Source: Paenibacillus_E sp040812395 (GTDB lineage Bacteria > Bacillota > Bacilli > Paenibacillales > NBRC-103111). Taken from it: a stretch of 64,000 nucleotides of DNA. The stretch is taken from NCBI RefSeq assembly GCF_040812395.1, contig NZ_JBFNXH010000006.1:124001-188000 (forward strand), in the 5' to 3' direction. The position numbers were made by a program, and so were the translations under genes. Positions 24,391 through 33,722 of this stretch are shown here, piece after piece (the stretch's first letter is position 1; every line of letters begins with the position of its first letter). The notes beneath the pieces are model-generated. The model had not been told where the DNA came from and ran no database searches. It saw only the letters and a program-made list of their open reading frames with translations.

Positions 24391-24540
24391 ATTCATTACC
24401 TCCTCATGTCTCAGACTCGCCTTGTCCAGGTGACGGTCAGGATAACATCCAGCGCCGTACTTCAACCCGATTCGCGCGGTTACAGCATGCCTAAACAACA
24501 CACTCCGAGTATTATAACACAGAAATATTTTGCTATGCAA
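24391..24540 (-). promoter_or_regulatory. rplU promoter and probable L21 autoregulatory leader
   Basis: TTGCAT (24540-24535) and TATAAT (24516-24511) are 18 bases apart on the minus strand, directly after the RNase G stop. About 115 bases of leader follow before the rplU start. They contain GC-rich complementary segments such as AACCGCGCGAATCGGGTT. An L21-binding leader is known at this position in B. subtilis-type genomes; assignment here is by position and hairpin content, not by a model match. Confidence 0.55.
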
Positions 24541-24543
24541 TCA

Positions 24544-25707
24544 TTATTTACGCTTACGGGTCATTTCAAGAAGTCCCAGCTTCGTCCAGCCTACGATGAC
24601 TGTCTTAGACCGGTCTTTGCGAACTTCTTGTGAAATAATATCCGAAACCGACAATCGATTTATTTCCGAATTCATATCAATAAAATCTACAATAATAATG
24701 CCGCGCGTATTGCGCAGACGAAGCAAACGTGGAATTTCACTGGCAGCTTCCCGATTAATATCGAATACAGTTTGCTCCAAGTTGATTGAGCCTGTATACC
24801 TTCCAGTGTTCACATCGATGACCGTCAACGCTTCCGTCTGATCGAAAACAAGGTAACCGCCGCTCGGCAGCCAAATTTTGCGTCTAAAGCTGCGATTCAA
24901 TTCTTCACTAACACCAAACTGATCAAAAAGCGGCACTTTACGATCATAAAAGGCAACTCGCCCCCGCCAGCTCGGATTCATCTTGCGAAGCAACTGCTTC
25001 ATGTCTTCGTACACTTTGGCATTGTTCATCCAAACTTCTTTAACATCATCGGTTATTACATCACGCGTAAGACGAGGCAACAAATCAAGATCTTGATAAA
25101 GCTGAGCGGGCGCGCGCGACTCTCCCATTTTGGAGCAAATGGCGCTCCACAAATCCCGTAAATTTTGCAAATCATCGCGAATATCTTCCTCGCTTTGTCC
25201 AACGGCTCCCGTGCGGATGATTACACCTTCGCCAGGAAGCAGATGTCCTTCCGCAAGCTGTTTTAAACGAGCTCTTTCGGCTTCAAGATCAATTTTTCGT
25301 GAAATGGCAATGTAATCTGCCTCCGGCATATACACAATCCAACGCCCAGGTATGGAAATATGAGTCGTTACTCTAGCGCCTTTGGTGCCCTGCGGATCTT
25401 TAGTCACTTGGACCATAAACGTTTGGCCGACTTCGGCGAGTTCCGTGATAGGAGGTTTGATTTTGGGCTGTTTGTCCAAGTGGACGGGAAGCAGATCATC
25501 TATATAGAGAAAAGCATTCTTAGCAAGTCCGATATCGACGAATGCCGCCTGCATTCCGGGGAGTACATTGACAATCCGGCCCATATAGATGCTGCCTGCC
25601 CTTTGGGAATCAAGCGGATACTGCGTATCATACTCAACAAGACGACCCTCATCCAGTAAGGCCGCTTGTGTGAGTTCAGGCGTGCAGTGGATAATGAGCT
25701 GCTTCAT
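24544..25707 (-). CDS. rng: Ribonuclease G (Rne/Rng family), short form
   Basis: A 387-residue endoribonuclease for 5'-monophosphorylated RNA. An S1-like domain lies at about 38-120 (GSIYMGRIVNVLPGMQAAFVDIG). The catalytic DNase I-like domain has LTVIDVNTGRYTG and GIIIVDFIDM, which supply the metal-binding aspartates. The protein stops right after LGLLEMTRKRK, so the zinc-link CPxC motif and the small domain of E. coli RNase E/G are absent. The stop is clean. ATG follows GAGGTGAAAGC. Confidence 0.9.
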   Translation of the reverse strand: MKQLIIHCTPELTQAALLDEGRLVEYDTQYPLDSQRAGSIYMGRIVNVLPGMQAAFVDIGLAKNAFLYIDDLLPVHLDKQPKIKPPITELAEVGQTFMVQVTKDPQGTKGARVTTHISIPGRWIVYMPEADYIAISRKIDLEAERARLKQLAEGHLLPGEGVIIRTGAVGQSEEDIRDDLQNLRDLWSAICSKMGESRAPAQLYQDLDLLPRLTRDVITDDVKEVWMNNAKVYEDMKQLLRKMNPSWRGRVAFYDRKVPLFDQFGVSEELNRSFRRKIWLPSGGYLVFDQTEALTVIDVNTGRYTGSINLEQTVFDINREAASEIPRLLRLRNTRGIIIVDFIDMNSEINRLSVSDIISQEVRKDRSKTVIVGWTKLGLLEMTRKRK

Positions 25708-25728
25708 GCTTTCACCTCAACAGTTATT

Positions 25729-26604
25729 TTACATGAAAAGATCGGAAACTGCACTCCCCGGTTTTTTCCCATCTAAATAACCGCTGACTAATTGCTGCTC
25801 TGGCAGCACCGCTTGTATGCGCCCCTTCTCATTTACAACATAGATAAGATGATATTTTTCTCTCATAAATAACTTTACAGTTTCAGCCATTGTCCGTTGC
25901 TTGGTTACGACAATCGGCTGGGCCAGCGTCCCCCTGCTGAGCAATCTGCTTGCCCGCCCGCTGCGTGACATCAGAAATCGGAAGAAGTGATAAGGCAGTT
26001 GCCGGTGCGCGTACCAATTCGTTACCAGCAGAAAAATCCCGATTACAAGCAAATTGAGCGGCAATTGTCCGCCAAGAAATTGAAAGACCGCCGCACAAAT
26101 AACGCCTGCACTCAAAATCATACTAATCCATGTCGTGTACAAGATGGTGCTGTGATAGGAAAATACGTAGCCAAGCAAGCATTGCAAAACTTTGCCTCCG
26201 TCCAGCGGCATGACAGGCAGCAGATTGAACAGGCCAACCATCAGATTCGCTTCAATGAAATAGGTCCACCATTCGTGCGCACCTACGCCAAACCACTGTA
26301 AAACAACTGCTGTTAGAATCAACCACACATGCTGCAAGGGCCCTGCCAAAGCAACGATTAGCTCTTCGCTGGTCGGCACCGAACCGAGTTCATCGACGAT
26401 CACAACCCCTCCAAAGGGAAGCAGCTGCACTTCGCGCACTCTCCATCCGAAGCCGCTGGCCGCCGCCAAATGTCCGAGTTCATGGATAAATACAATGCCA
26501 AACAATGTTGCAGCCTCTAGAAAATAGCCGGTAAATGCAGAACCAATAAATATAAGCGTGAACAAGGGATGAAACCGATATATCGTGCCGCCCCATTTAA
26601 TCAA
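25729..26604 (-). CDS. spoIVFB: SpoIVFB intramembrane metalloprotease
   Basis: A 291-residue M50-family site-2 protease that cleaves pro-SigK in the outer forespore membrane. It has six or so membrane segments. The zinc motif HELGH lies at about 41-45, with a third ligand in NLLPVMPLDGGK (about 131-142). A C-terminal CBS-like domain (about 220-291) binds nucleotide in the B. subtilis protein. The start is TTG, overlapping the spoIVFA stop by eight bases, so the pair is coupled. BofC, the upstream checkpoint, is also in this window. Confidence 0.94.
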   Translation of the reverse strand: MIKWGGTIYRFHPLFTLIFIGSAFTGYFLEAATLFGIVFIHELGHLAAASGFGWRVREVQLLPFGGVVIVDELGSVPTSEELIVALAGPLQHVWLILTAVVLQWFGVGAHEWWTYFIEANLMVGLFNLLPVMPLDGGKVLQCLLGYVFSYHSTILYTTWISMILSAGVICAAVFQFLGGQLPLNLLVIGIFLLVTNWYAHRQLPYHFFRFLMSRSGRASRLLSRGTLAQPIVVTKQRTMAETVKLFMREKYHLIYVVNEKGRIQAVLPEQQLVSGYLDGKKPGSAVSDLFM

Positions 26605-27496
26605 ATGAGATCACATCCGTCGGGTTGACGGGATGCCCGTCCTTCGTTACGGCAAAATAAAAGGTCCCTTTGGCTGAATCTCCCTTCGAGGCCGTTCCGA
26701 CGGCTTCCCCGCGATTGATCCAGTCGTTCAACTCCACATGCGCCTCACCCATAGAGCCGTACACGGATTGAAGTCCGTTAGCATGGCGAATGATGATGGT
26801 TAGGCCCGACTCCGATGTCATGCCCACAAAAACAACTTGTCCCGTATCCAGTGCATAAATGGGCGCATTTGCAGCCGTGTTCAGCATTACACCCGTGTAA
26901 GAAGAGCCATCATACGCTGCTACGATGCTTCCTTTGGCAGGCGAGAACAATGTTCGTTTGGATGCAGCGTTCACTTTCACCGCCTCTTCTCCTTCTCGAT
27001 TATGAAAGCTGGGAATGAATGCAGGAGAGCCGCCGAACCGGTCTGTATACCAAGCGGATAACGCCGTGAAATCATACGATTGCGTTAACGAATCTGTAAT
27101 GAATCGTTTCCCTGTGCCCGACCAGGGTTGGTTGACTTGGAACATGCCATAAATAGCCGCGAATAACAAGCAGCTAACGAACAGTTTGGTCACTATGGAT
27201 CGGCGCGTTGGAGGAGAAAATAGGCTTTTCTCTTCTTCATTGATATCATCGCGTCCGTTCAAAGACGGATCCATTTTTAATTTGTGGCGCCAGGCAAATT
27301 CAGGATCCTCCATGCGGCGATTCCATTCCGGATCCGGGTAGAGTGGGCTATCGTTTTCGTGACGGTTCCGTAATTGGCTAGCGTCGCCGCGGTAAGGTTT
27401 CATTGTATTCGCCCCGCCATAACCGGGATCGGACGATTCCCGCAAATTACGCAGCCGTTCCAATCTGCGCTGTTTGACTTTATCTTTGACTTCCAT
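26597..27496 (-). CDS. spoIVFA: SpoIVFA, inhibitor and anchor of SpoIVFB
   Basis: A 299-residue protein with a long basic and polar cytoplasmic N-terminus, one membrane helix (about 101-120, IVTKLFVSCLLFAAIYGMF) and a C-terminal M23/LytM-like domain (about 190-299). In that domain the metal-binding HxxxD and HxH are missing, as expected for SpoIVFA, which is a non-catalytic target of SpoIVB cleavage. AGGAGG precedes the ATG. It is the first gene of the spoIVFA-spoIVFB pair. Confidence 0.9.
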   Translation of the reverse strand: MEVKDKVKQRRLERLRNLRESSDPGYGGANTMKPYRGDASQLRNRHENDSPLYPDPEWNRRMEDPEFAWRHKLKMDPSLNGRDDINEEEKSLFSPPTRRSIVTKLFVSCLLFAAIYGMFQVNQPWSGTGKRFITDSLTQSYDFTALSAWYTDRFGGSPAFIPSFHNREGEEAVKVNAASKRTLFSPAKGSIVAAYDGSSYTGVMLNTAANAPIYALDTGQVVFVGMTSESGLTIIIRHANGLQSVYGSMGEAHVELNDWINRGEAVGTASKGDSAKGTFYFAVTKDGHPVNPTDVISFD

Positions 27497-27566
27497 GGAA
27501 GTCCCCTCCTAAGCGTTCTCTAGCATAGTACAGCCTATGAGGAGAGGGACAAGATTATGTAACAAC

Positions 27567-27603
27567 GCAAAAAGAAAAAGCCCCGGAATCAGCTCGAGGC
27601 TTT
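27567..27603 (-). terminator. Terminator downstream of rodA
   Basis: On the minus strand AAGCC-N15-GGCTT with inner pairs, followed by TTTCTTTTTG. The stem is imperfect but well placed, 14 bases after the rodA stop. Confidence 0.65.
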
Positions 27604-27617
27604 TATTTCTTTTACAT

Positions 27618-28766
27618 TCAAAACAACTCCGGTTCACGCTCCTGATGCAGTTTGACACTCATGACTAGACCTAAAGAGAGCATGTTTATAAGCAAGGACG
27701 TACCTCCGTAACTAATAAATGGAAGTGTGATCCCCGTTAACGGCATGATGCCAATCATCATCCCGACATTTTCGAAAATTTGGAAAACGAACATCGAAAC
27801 AACGCCAACAACGATATAAGCGCCGCTGCGCTGCGTGCTCTGAATGGAGATGAGAATCATACGGTAAATGAGCATGAAATAGATCAACAACAAGATAGCG
27901 GAACCGCGGAAACCAAATTCCTCTCCCACAACGACAAAGATTGAATCCGAATAAGCAAAGGGAATAAAGTTACTGTGAACGGAAGTGCCTTTCAAGTAGC
28001 CTTCTCCTTCAAGCGCTCCTGAGCCAATTGCTCGCACTGCGTTACGTACCTGGTAGCTGTCGTCATCGGATACATTATGCGGATATAGGAAAGTATCAAT
28101 CCGATCCATCCAGTGGCTGAAATGATATTTCTCCAACAAGAGATACAAAGAATCATGAAAATGCTTATATAGGGTAAGCATCAGAAACCCTGCCCCTGCC
28201 AGAATGAGAATACTGAACAAAACATGGGTGTATTTAATATTTCCAATCCACAGCATGCCGACAAGGATAACGACGAAAATAATGGCATTACCCAAATCAG
28301 GTTGAATCAGCACCAAAATGAATGGCAACAAAACTGCCAGGCTTACTGGAATCACATCTTTCTTCAAAAAAAGCAATTCGCCGCCGCGTCTGGCTAACAA
28401 AGCTGTGATGCATACAATCAAAATCAGCTTCACAAGCTCAGCCGGTTGAAAATTCAGTCCGCCGGGAAGTTCGAACCACCCCCGCGCACCGTGAACTTTG
28501 GCCCCGAATAAATAAACCGCAATTAAAGAAATAATGCCGATTCCATAAAGGAATGGCGATACTTTCACGAGCACCCGGTAGTCGAACAAGCTGATCCCGA
28601 CAAAAGCAAGCAACCCAACCGCATACAAAACCAGGATTTTGGTGATAGAAATTGAAATGGTTGGATGATCCACAGATGCACTGTACACCATCATTGTGCT
28701 AATAATCATGAAGGCAACCAAGATGACAACAATAGGAATATCAATGTTTTTCAGTTTGGCAAGCAC
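27618..28766 (-). CDS. rodA: RodA/FtsW/SpoVE-family peptidoglycan polymerase
   Basis: A 382-residue SEDS glycosyltransferase with about ten membrane segments. Conserved parts include LVKVSPFLYGIGI, HGARGWFELPGGLNFQPAELVK (with the essential aspartate region QPDLGNAI further on) and the C-terminal GMMIGIMPLTGITLPFISYGGTSLL. It polymerises lipid II with a class B PBP. The start is GTG after GGATGATC, eight bases past minD. Neighbouring min and mre genes favour RodA over FtsW or SpoVE, but the three are hard to separate by sequence. Confidence 0.9.
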   Translation of the reverse strand: MLAKLKNIDIPIVVILVAFMIISTMMVYSASVDHPTISISITKILVLYAVGLLAFVGISLFDYRVLVKVSPFLYGIGIISLIAVYLFGAKVHGARGWFELPGGLNFQPAELVKLILIVCITALLARRGGELLFLKKDVIPVSLAVLLPFILVLIQPDLGNAIIFVVILVGMLWIGNIKYTHVLFSILILAGAGFLMLTLYKHFHDSLYLLLEKYHFSHWMDRIDTFLYPHNVSDDDSYQVRNAVRAIGSGALEGEGYLKGTSVHSNFIPFAYSDSIFVVVGEEFGFRGSAILLLIYFMLIYRMILISIQSTQRSGAYIVVGVVSMFVFQIFENVGMMIGIMPLTGITLPFISYGGTSLLINMLSLGLVMSVKLHQEREPELF

Positions 28767-28773
28767 AGGACGA

Positions 28774-29568
28774 TCATCCTATCCCGATAAACTTTTTCAT
28801 ACGTTTTACCCAGCCCGTTTTATCATCCAACTGCATCAACGGAACCGTATCCCCCAGAATTCGCCTGGCAATGTTACGATAGGCAATAGCTGCACGGGAC
28901 GATGGGTTCATTACTGTCGGTTCACCTTGGTTAGCTGCTTTAATCACATATTCGTCATCAGGAACAATGCCTAACAAATCGATTGCAAGTACGGCGCATA
29001 TTTCATCAATGTCCAGCATTTCGCCTTTTTTCACCATATTGGGCCGAATCCGGTTAATCACCAACTTCGGCGATGAAATCTTCTCAGCTTCAAGCAGGCC
29101 AATAATCCGGTCTGCGTCGCGCACGGCCGCATTTTCCGGCGTTGTGACAACAACCGCTTTGTCTGCACCGGCTACTGCGTTTTTGAAGCCTTGCTCGATA
29201 CCCGCCGGACAATCGATAATGACGAAATCAAAATCTTTTTTGAGGTCTAGTACTATATTTCTAACATCCTCAGGCTGCACGGCATGCTTATCTTTCGTTT
29301 GTGCGGCAGGTAGCAGATACAACTCGTCGAAGCGCTTATCTTTGATCAACGCTTGCGGCAAACGGCAACGTCCTTCCACGACATCAACCAGATCGTAAAT
29401 GATCCGGTTCTCAAGTCCCATCACGACATCCAAATTGCGCAGTCCGATATCGGTGTCAACCATGCAAACTTTTTTGCCCAATAAAGCCAAGGCTGTCCCC
29501 AAATTGGCGGAAGTCGTTGTTTTCCCGACGCCGCCTTTTCCTGAAGTAACTACAATCGCATCTCCCAT
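28774..29568 (-). CDS. minD: Septum-site ATPase MinD
   Basis: A 264-residue ParA/MinD ATPase. It has the deviant Walker A SGKGGVGKTTTSANLG (about 8-23), switch I ENRIIYDLVDV, DFVIIDCPAGIEQGF and a C-terminal amphipathic membrane-targeting helix (WVKRMKKFIGIG). It recruits MinC to block division near poles. An upstream in-frame start (29583) adds five residues; ATG at 29568 follows GGGAGTGAG with suitable spacing. It follows minC by 38 bases. Confidence 0.97.
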   Translation of the reverse strand: MGDAIVVTSGKGGVGKTTTSANLGTALALLGKKVCMVDTDIGLRNLDVVMGLENRIIYDLVDVVEGRCRLPQALIKDKRFDELYLLPAAQTKDKHAVQPEDVRNIVLDLKKDFDFVIIDCPAGIEQGFKNAVAGADKAVVVTTPENAAVRDADRIIGLLEAEKISSPKLVINRIRPNMVKKGEMLDIDEICAVLAIDLLGIVPDDEYVIKAANQGEPTVMNPSSRAAIAYRNIARRILGDTVPLMQLDDKTGWVKRMKKFIGIG

Positions 29569-29606
29569 ATCTCTCACTCCCACACTGTTTTTTCCGTATA
29601 TACGTC

Positions 29607-30266
29607 TTAACCCATCATGGATTCCGGCCCAATGCGATGAAGCTGATGCAGCTTGTCAATTTCCATCTTGCCTTCTTTGATGTAGGCGTATTCCATAAAA
29701 GCTTCCTCAATTCCCCATTCATCCGGAGGGCGGCTAATAATACCGGCAATTCTCAGCTGTGTCGGGCGCATGTGCGAAGCGGCAATAATGACACTCTCGT
29801 CGCCGTCCACGCCAGCGTGCGCCATACCGCGCAGCGAACCCATAATGTAGATGTTTCCTGTGCAAATGATAGTTCCACCAGGATTCACATCGCCAAGATA
29901 AAGCAAATCACCCTCATGATGGAGGGTTTGTCCAGAACGTATCATGCCTTTGAGCGTCTTTATCGTAGCGGCAGGCTCATCTATTTCCTGTTCAGACGGA
30001 AGTTCGCCTTCAATTGATTGGATAAGCAGATTTCCTTTTTGACGGATAATCGCGCGAATTTCTTCTTTTTGTTCTTCTGTCGCTTCGCGACTGCCTAATT
30101 TGACATGTACATGAATAATGGGTCCTGTCAATATTTGCTGATGCGTTTTCTCAAGTTTATGCTGAAGCTCCTTCAGTAAAACTTCCCACTCGCATGCGTC
30201 GTTAAGTAGAAAAACAAGGCCATCCTTGACCCCTTTTATCATCACATGATGCTTGGATACGGACAT
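29607..30266 (-). CDS. minC: Septum-site inhibitor MinC
   Basis: About 219 residues. The N-terminal FtsZ-inhibiting domain (1-100) leads to the C-terminal beta-helix that binds MinD, with GDVNPGGTIICTGNIYIMGSL and GMAHAGVDGDESVIIA. Length matches the family. The frame is open to 30296; the ATG at 30266 gives MSVSKHHVMIKG, the usual N-terminus, with TTGGGAGG 12 bases upstream. It lies 72 bases after mreD. Confidence 0.95.
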   Translation of the reverse strand: MSVSKHHVMIKGVKDGLVFLLNDACEWEVLLKELQHKLEKTHQQILTGPIIHVHVKLGSREATEEQKEEIRAIIRQKGNLLIQSIEGELPSEQEIDEPAATIKTLKGMIRSGQTLHHEGDLLYLGDVNPGGTIICTGNIYIMGSLRGMAHAGVDGDESVIIAASHMRPTQLRIAGIISRPPDEWGIEEAFMEYAYIKEGKMEIDKLHQLHRIGPESMMG

Positions 30267-30338
30267 AGTTGCGTTCAGACCTCCCAACCTATACATTTCG
30301 GTTCATGTCCTGAATTCTCCTGCAAAAGGCCTAGAAAT

Positions 30339-30866
30339 TTAATCTTCGGTTCCAGACGAAGCACTTAACTTTCCTTCGAGCAGCTTGCGCATAGGCACGT
30401 AGCAAAGCAAGGCAAAAAGCAGATTAAACAGAACACTCGGAAGCATATAGTGGGTGAGCGCGAACTTCAAATCGATATCAATCAGCTTGAATAAGCGATT
30501 AATGCCATAATTGATGAATTCAAACAACAACAAGCCGAAACCTGATATAAGCAAATTATAGAAGATTAGATTGGGCTGCTTTCGTTGAGCAAGTCCCGCT
30601 AGGTACCCGGATAGCCCCATTCCGAAGGAATAAATGCCAAGCATCGAACCATAGTAGTTGAAATCATGCAGCAACCCAAACAGCAATCCATAGATCAATG
30701 CAGAATGACGATGATGAAAAAGTCCGATAAATAGAATAAAAACCAAGGTAAAATGCGGCGCCACAAAGACTTGAGATTGCCACGAGGAAGGAATAAGCCA
30801 AGTTACAATCGTTCCTTGCAGAACAAACAGTCCGAGTAGAATGAGCCAGAGCAGATGTCGTTTCAT
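30339..30866 (-). CDS. mreD: Rod-shape determinant MreD
   Basis: A 175-residue membrane protein with five or six hydrophobic segments. It is recognised by GLFHHRHSALIYGLLFGLLHDFNYYGSMLGIYSF, a pattern of the family with the conserved LxxD followed by the G-x-LG-x-YS core. It works with MreC and MreB in lateral wall growth. GAGGTGGGG precedes the ATG at 30866; translation could also begin four codons upstream. It follows mreC by 13 bases. Confidence 0.9.
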   Translation of the reverse strand: MKRHLLWLILLGLFVLQGTIVTWLIPSSWQSQVFVAPHFTLVFILFIGLFHHRHSALIYGLLFGLLHDFNYYGSMLGIYSFGMGLSGYLAGLAQRKQPNLIFYNLLISGFGLLLFEFINYGINRLFKLIDIDLKFALTHYMLPSVLFNLLFALLCYVPMRKLLEGKLSASSGTED

Positions 30867-30879
30867 TTTGCGCCCCACC

Positions 30880-31743
30880 TCATTTCACTTCAGGAACTTC
30901 AACCACAAATACTTCGCGTATATGGCTGAACGAAGCTTTGGGCTTCACCATAACCTTGTATGTGATTCCGAATTCCCCAGGGCCGATCGAGGAAATCGTT
31001 CCAACTTCAATGCCTTTTGGGAAAATCTGTCCCAGACCAGATGTAATAATGGTATCCCCGACTTTCATCGTATCCGCTTTTTCAACCTTGTTCATAACGA
31101 GCTCGCCTGAAGTGGAATCATAGGATTCTATCATCCCAAAAGGCTCATTTTCATTCCCTTTAACGGTAACGGCAACGGCTTTGGAATTATTGTCAGAATC
31201 ATTGATTTCCTTGAGCAACTGCACATTGGAGTGAAAACCAAATACTTTACTTACTCTACCTACCAGACCATCTACCGTCATAACGGCCATATTCTCTTTA
31301 ATGCCGTCTTTATCTCCAAGATTTATCGTTGTCGTACTGTTGTATGGATCGGTAGCCATACTGACGACTTCAGCGATACGGTACGTGTACACGTTAGCTT
31401 GCCGCTGTCGTTCCGTAAAGCCCAGTGCTTCCATGAGCCTTTTGTTCTGCGCTTCAAGCTCATTCAGACGCTGCGTATCCCTTGCATACTGCGTAAGCGT
31501 TAGCTTGAGCGTCTTGTTCTCTTCATAAATGACCCGCAGCTGGCGAATATCCTGAAAGAAACCCGCTATGGAAGAAGCGGGCTTGTAGAAGAGGCCTTGT
31601 GTCCACGAAACAGAGTCTTTCACAAATTTCTCCGGCCACGTCATAGGCGCCCGGTTTCCAAGGGTCAGTCCCATTAGAATAAAGAAGCAGATCAGGCCGA
31701 ACATCAAAAAAATCAGCCTCTTGTTCCCCATAAATTTAAACAA
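30880..31743 (-). CDS. mreC: Rod-shape determinant MreC
   Basis: About 287 residues. An N-terminal membrane anchor (about 10-30, LIFLMFGLICFFILMGLTL), a coiled coil (about 65-110, EENKTLKLTLTQYARDTQRL) and a C-terminal beta-rich domain with NLGDKDGIKENMAVMTVDGLVG and ITSGLGQIFPKGIEVG. MreC is the extracytoplasmic scaffold of the elongasome. GTG at 31752 and TTG at 31743 are both possible; the latter has AAGGTG at proper spacing. Confidence 0.95.
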   Translation of the reverse strand: MFKFMGNKRLIFLMFGLICFFILMGLTLGNRAPMTWPEKFVKDSVSWTQGLFYKPASSIAGFFQDIRQLRVIYEENKTLKLTLTQYARDTQRLNELEAQNKRLMEALGFTERQRQANVYTYRIAEVVSMATDPYNSTTTINLGDKDGIKENMAVMTVDGLVGRVSKVFGFHSNVQLLKEINDSDNNSKAVAVTVKGNENEPFGMIESYDSTSGELVMNKVEKADTMKVGDTIITSGLGQIFPKGIEVGTISSIGPGEFGITYKVMVKPKASFSHIREVFVVEVPEVK

Positions 31744-31766
31744 ATTGAGCACCTTCTAACGAATGT

Positions 31767-32801
31767 TTAACGCTTATACTTTGAAGTGGGTCCCGATCTC
31801 GTCTTGAACAAATGAATATTTTCCAGCGCGCGGCCAGTTCCAATAGCTACACAGTCCAGCGGATTGTCTGCGACAAGTACGGGCATTCCGGTTTCTCTTG
31901 AAAGCAAGCGATCTAGATTGCGGAGCAAGCCTCCTCCGCCAGTCAAAACAATACCGCGATCCATAATATCAGCGGAAAGCTCCGGCGGGCATTTCTCAAG
32001 CGTAACCTTTACCGCATCCACAATCGCATTGACCGTATCGGTCAGCGACTCGGTGATCTCATCCGAAGTAACGCTTAGCGTCTTAGGCAGGCCGGATACA
32101 AGATCACGACCTCGGATTTCAAGCGTTTCCGGCACTTCCATCGGGAGGGCGGAGCCGATTTCCATTTTCAACGTCTCGGCGGTACGCTCCCCAATCATCA
32201 AATTGTATGTACGTTTAATGTATTGAATGATGGCCTCGTCCATTTCATCGCCTGCTATGCGAATCGAGCGGCTGGTAACTATGCCTCCCAGAGAGATCAC
32301 GGCTACTTCTGTCGTTCCGCCGCCGATATCGACTACCATGCTGCCTGTCGGCTCCCACACCGGTAGATCAGCGCCGATCGCAGCTGCAAAAGGTTCTTCA
32401 ATCGTATAAGCTTCACGCGCCCCCGCTTGCTTGGTTGCATCCTCAACCGCTCTCTTCTCGACGGCTGTAATCCCAGATGGCACGCATACCATGACACTCG
32501 GATGACGCTGGAAAAGCCAACGCTGTTTCTGGGCCTGTCTCAGAAAATAGCGAATCATCGTCGATGTCGTCTCGAAATCAGCGATGACGCCATCTTTCAT
32601 CGGGCGGATCGCGCGGATATTGCCTGGTGTCCGTCCAATCATTTTTTTAGCTGCGTCTCCGACAGCTTCAATTGTTTTTGTATCAGTACGAAGGGCAACC
32701 ACAGAAGGCTCCCTAACGACAATTCCTCTGCCTTTTACATAAACAAGCGTATTAGCTGTACCCAAATCAATGCCTAAATCTTTCGTAAAACCACCGAACA
32801 T
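31767..32801 (-). CDS. mreB: Rod-shape-determining actin homologue MreB
   Basis: A 344-residue actin-like ATPase. Signature regions are LGIDLGTANTLVYVKGRGIV (phosphate 1), EEPFAAAIGADLPV, MVVDIGGGTTEVAVISLGG (phosphate 2) and GIVLTGGGGLLRNLDRLL (adenosine). It organises lateral wall synthesis. The first gene of mreB-mreC-mreD-minC-minD-rodA; the ATG follows AAAGGAGC. About 120 bases before it, after radC, hold no obvious further gene. Confidence 0.98.
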   Translation of the reverse strand: MFGGFTKDLGIDLGTANTLVYVKGRGIVVREPSVVALRTDTKTIEAVGDAAKKMIGRTPGNIRAIRPMKDGVIADFETTSTMIRYFLRQAQKQRWLFQRHPSVMVCVPSGITAVEKRAVEDATKQAGAREAYTIEEPFAAAIGADLPVWEPTGSMVVDIGGGTTEVAVISLGGIVTSRSIRIAGDEMDEAIIQYIKRTYNLMIGERTAETLKMEIGSALPMEVPETLEIRGRDLVSGLPKTLSVTSDEITESLTDTVNAIVDAVKVTLEKCPPELSADIMDRGIVLTGGGGLLRNLDRLLSRETGMPVLVADNPLDCVAIGTGRALENIHLFKTRSGPTSKYKR

Positions 32802-32922
32802 GGCAGTTGCTCCTTTCTTTCCTGTTGCGTCTTAGTCTCTGTCAGACCTGCATCCCATGTTTGTCATTCTCGTCTACCTTTTCAAAAATACCGCCTCATC
32901 ATCAAGCGTAAATCTTATTATA

Positions 32923-33612
32923 TTACATATAGCCTTGTTCCTTCAAACTTATGAATTTTTGATCACCGATAATGACATGATCCAGCACTTCGATCCCTAT
33001 AATCGAGCCCGCTTCCACCAGTCGATGTGTTAGCTGAATGTCTTCCGGACTGGGCGTTGGGTCACCGCTTGGATGATTGTGGACACAAACAATAGAAGCG
33101 CTGCTCCGCTTAATCGCTGCGCGAAACACTTCACGCGGATGTACGATGGATGCATTCAGAGAGCCCATCGACAAAGTCTCTTGAGCAAGCACATGATTTT
33201 TCGTGTTCAAAAACAGGCAAACGAAGTGTTCCTTCTGCAAATAACGCAAATCCTCGCTGACGAGGTCCGCGATATCTTTGGGTGAACGAATCGTCGCTCG
33301 TTCTGTTAACGAACTCTTCGCTATTCTGCGCCCAAGTTCAATTCCAGCCTGGATTTGCAATGCCTTGGCATCTCCGATTCCTCTTATTTCGGTAAGCTGA
33401 TCCTTGCTCATATCAACCAAACTGCGCAGACCTCCGCACTCACTTAGAATACGTCCAGCTAATCGAAGCGCCGACTCCGAGACAGTCCCTGTGCGAAGTA
33501 AAATAGCTAGTAATTCCGCGTTGCTCAGCGCCCCCGCTCCAAACTGGAGCATACGTTCTCTTGGTCTCTCCTCTTGCGGTACTTCTTTAAGCATCAAGCT
33601 TATGGCTTCCAT
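32923..33612 (-). CDS. radC: RadC/JAB-domain protein
   Basis: A 229-residue protein. An N-terminal helix-hairpin-helix part (LRSLVDMSKDQLTEIRGIGD) is followed by a JAB metalloprotease-like domain with VCVHNHPSGDPTPSPEDIQLT, containing the HxHx7SxxD zinc motif. The old name reflects radiation sensitivity, but the cellular role is unsettled. GAGGGGAA precedes the ATG. Position before mreB is conserved in Firmicutes. Confidence 0.95.
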   Translation of the reverse strand: MEAISLMLKEVPQEERPRERMLQFGAGALSNAELLAILLRTGTVSESALRLAGRILSECGGLRSLVDMSKDQLTEIRGIGDAKALQIQAGIELGRRIAKSSLTERATIRSPKDIADLVSEDLRYLQKEHFVCLFLNTKNHVLAQETLSMGSLNASIVHPREVFRAAIKRSSASIVCVHNHPSGDPTPSPEDIQLTHRLVEAGSIIGIEVLDHVIIGDQKFISLKEQGYM

Positions 33613-33686
33613 GAATTCCCCTCTTTCACACTATGTAGGTTATGTTACTTCTTAGTATCCCATTCATCCGGTAAAGCCCTGATAAA

Positions 33687-33721
33687 TATAAAAAGCCCTC
33701 GGCTATTGGGATCCGAGGGCT
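33687..33721 (-). terminator. Terminator downstream of the Rrf2 regulator
   Basis: AGCCCTCGG and CCGAGGGCT pair around ATCCCAATAG on the minus strand, then TTTTTATATTTA. It overlaps the region right after the stop codon. Confidence 0.85.
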
Positions 33722-33722
33722 T

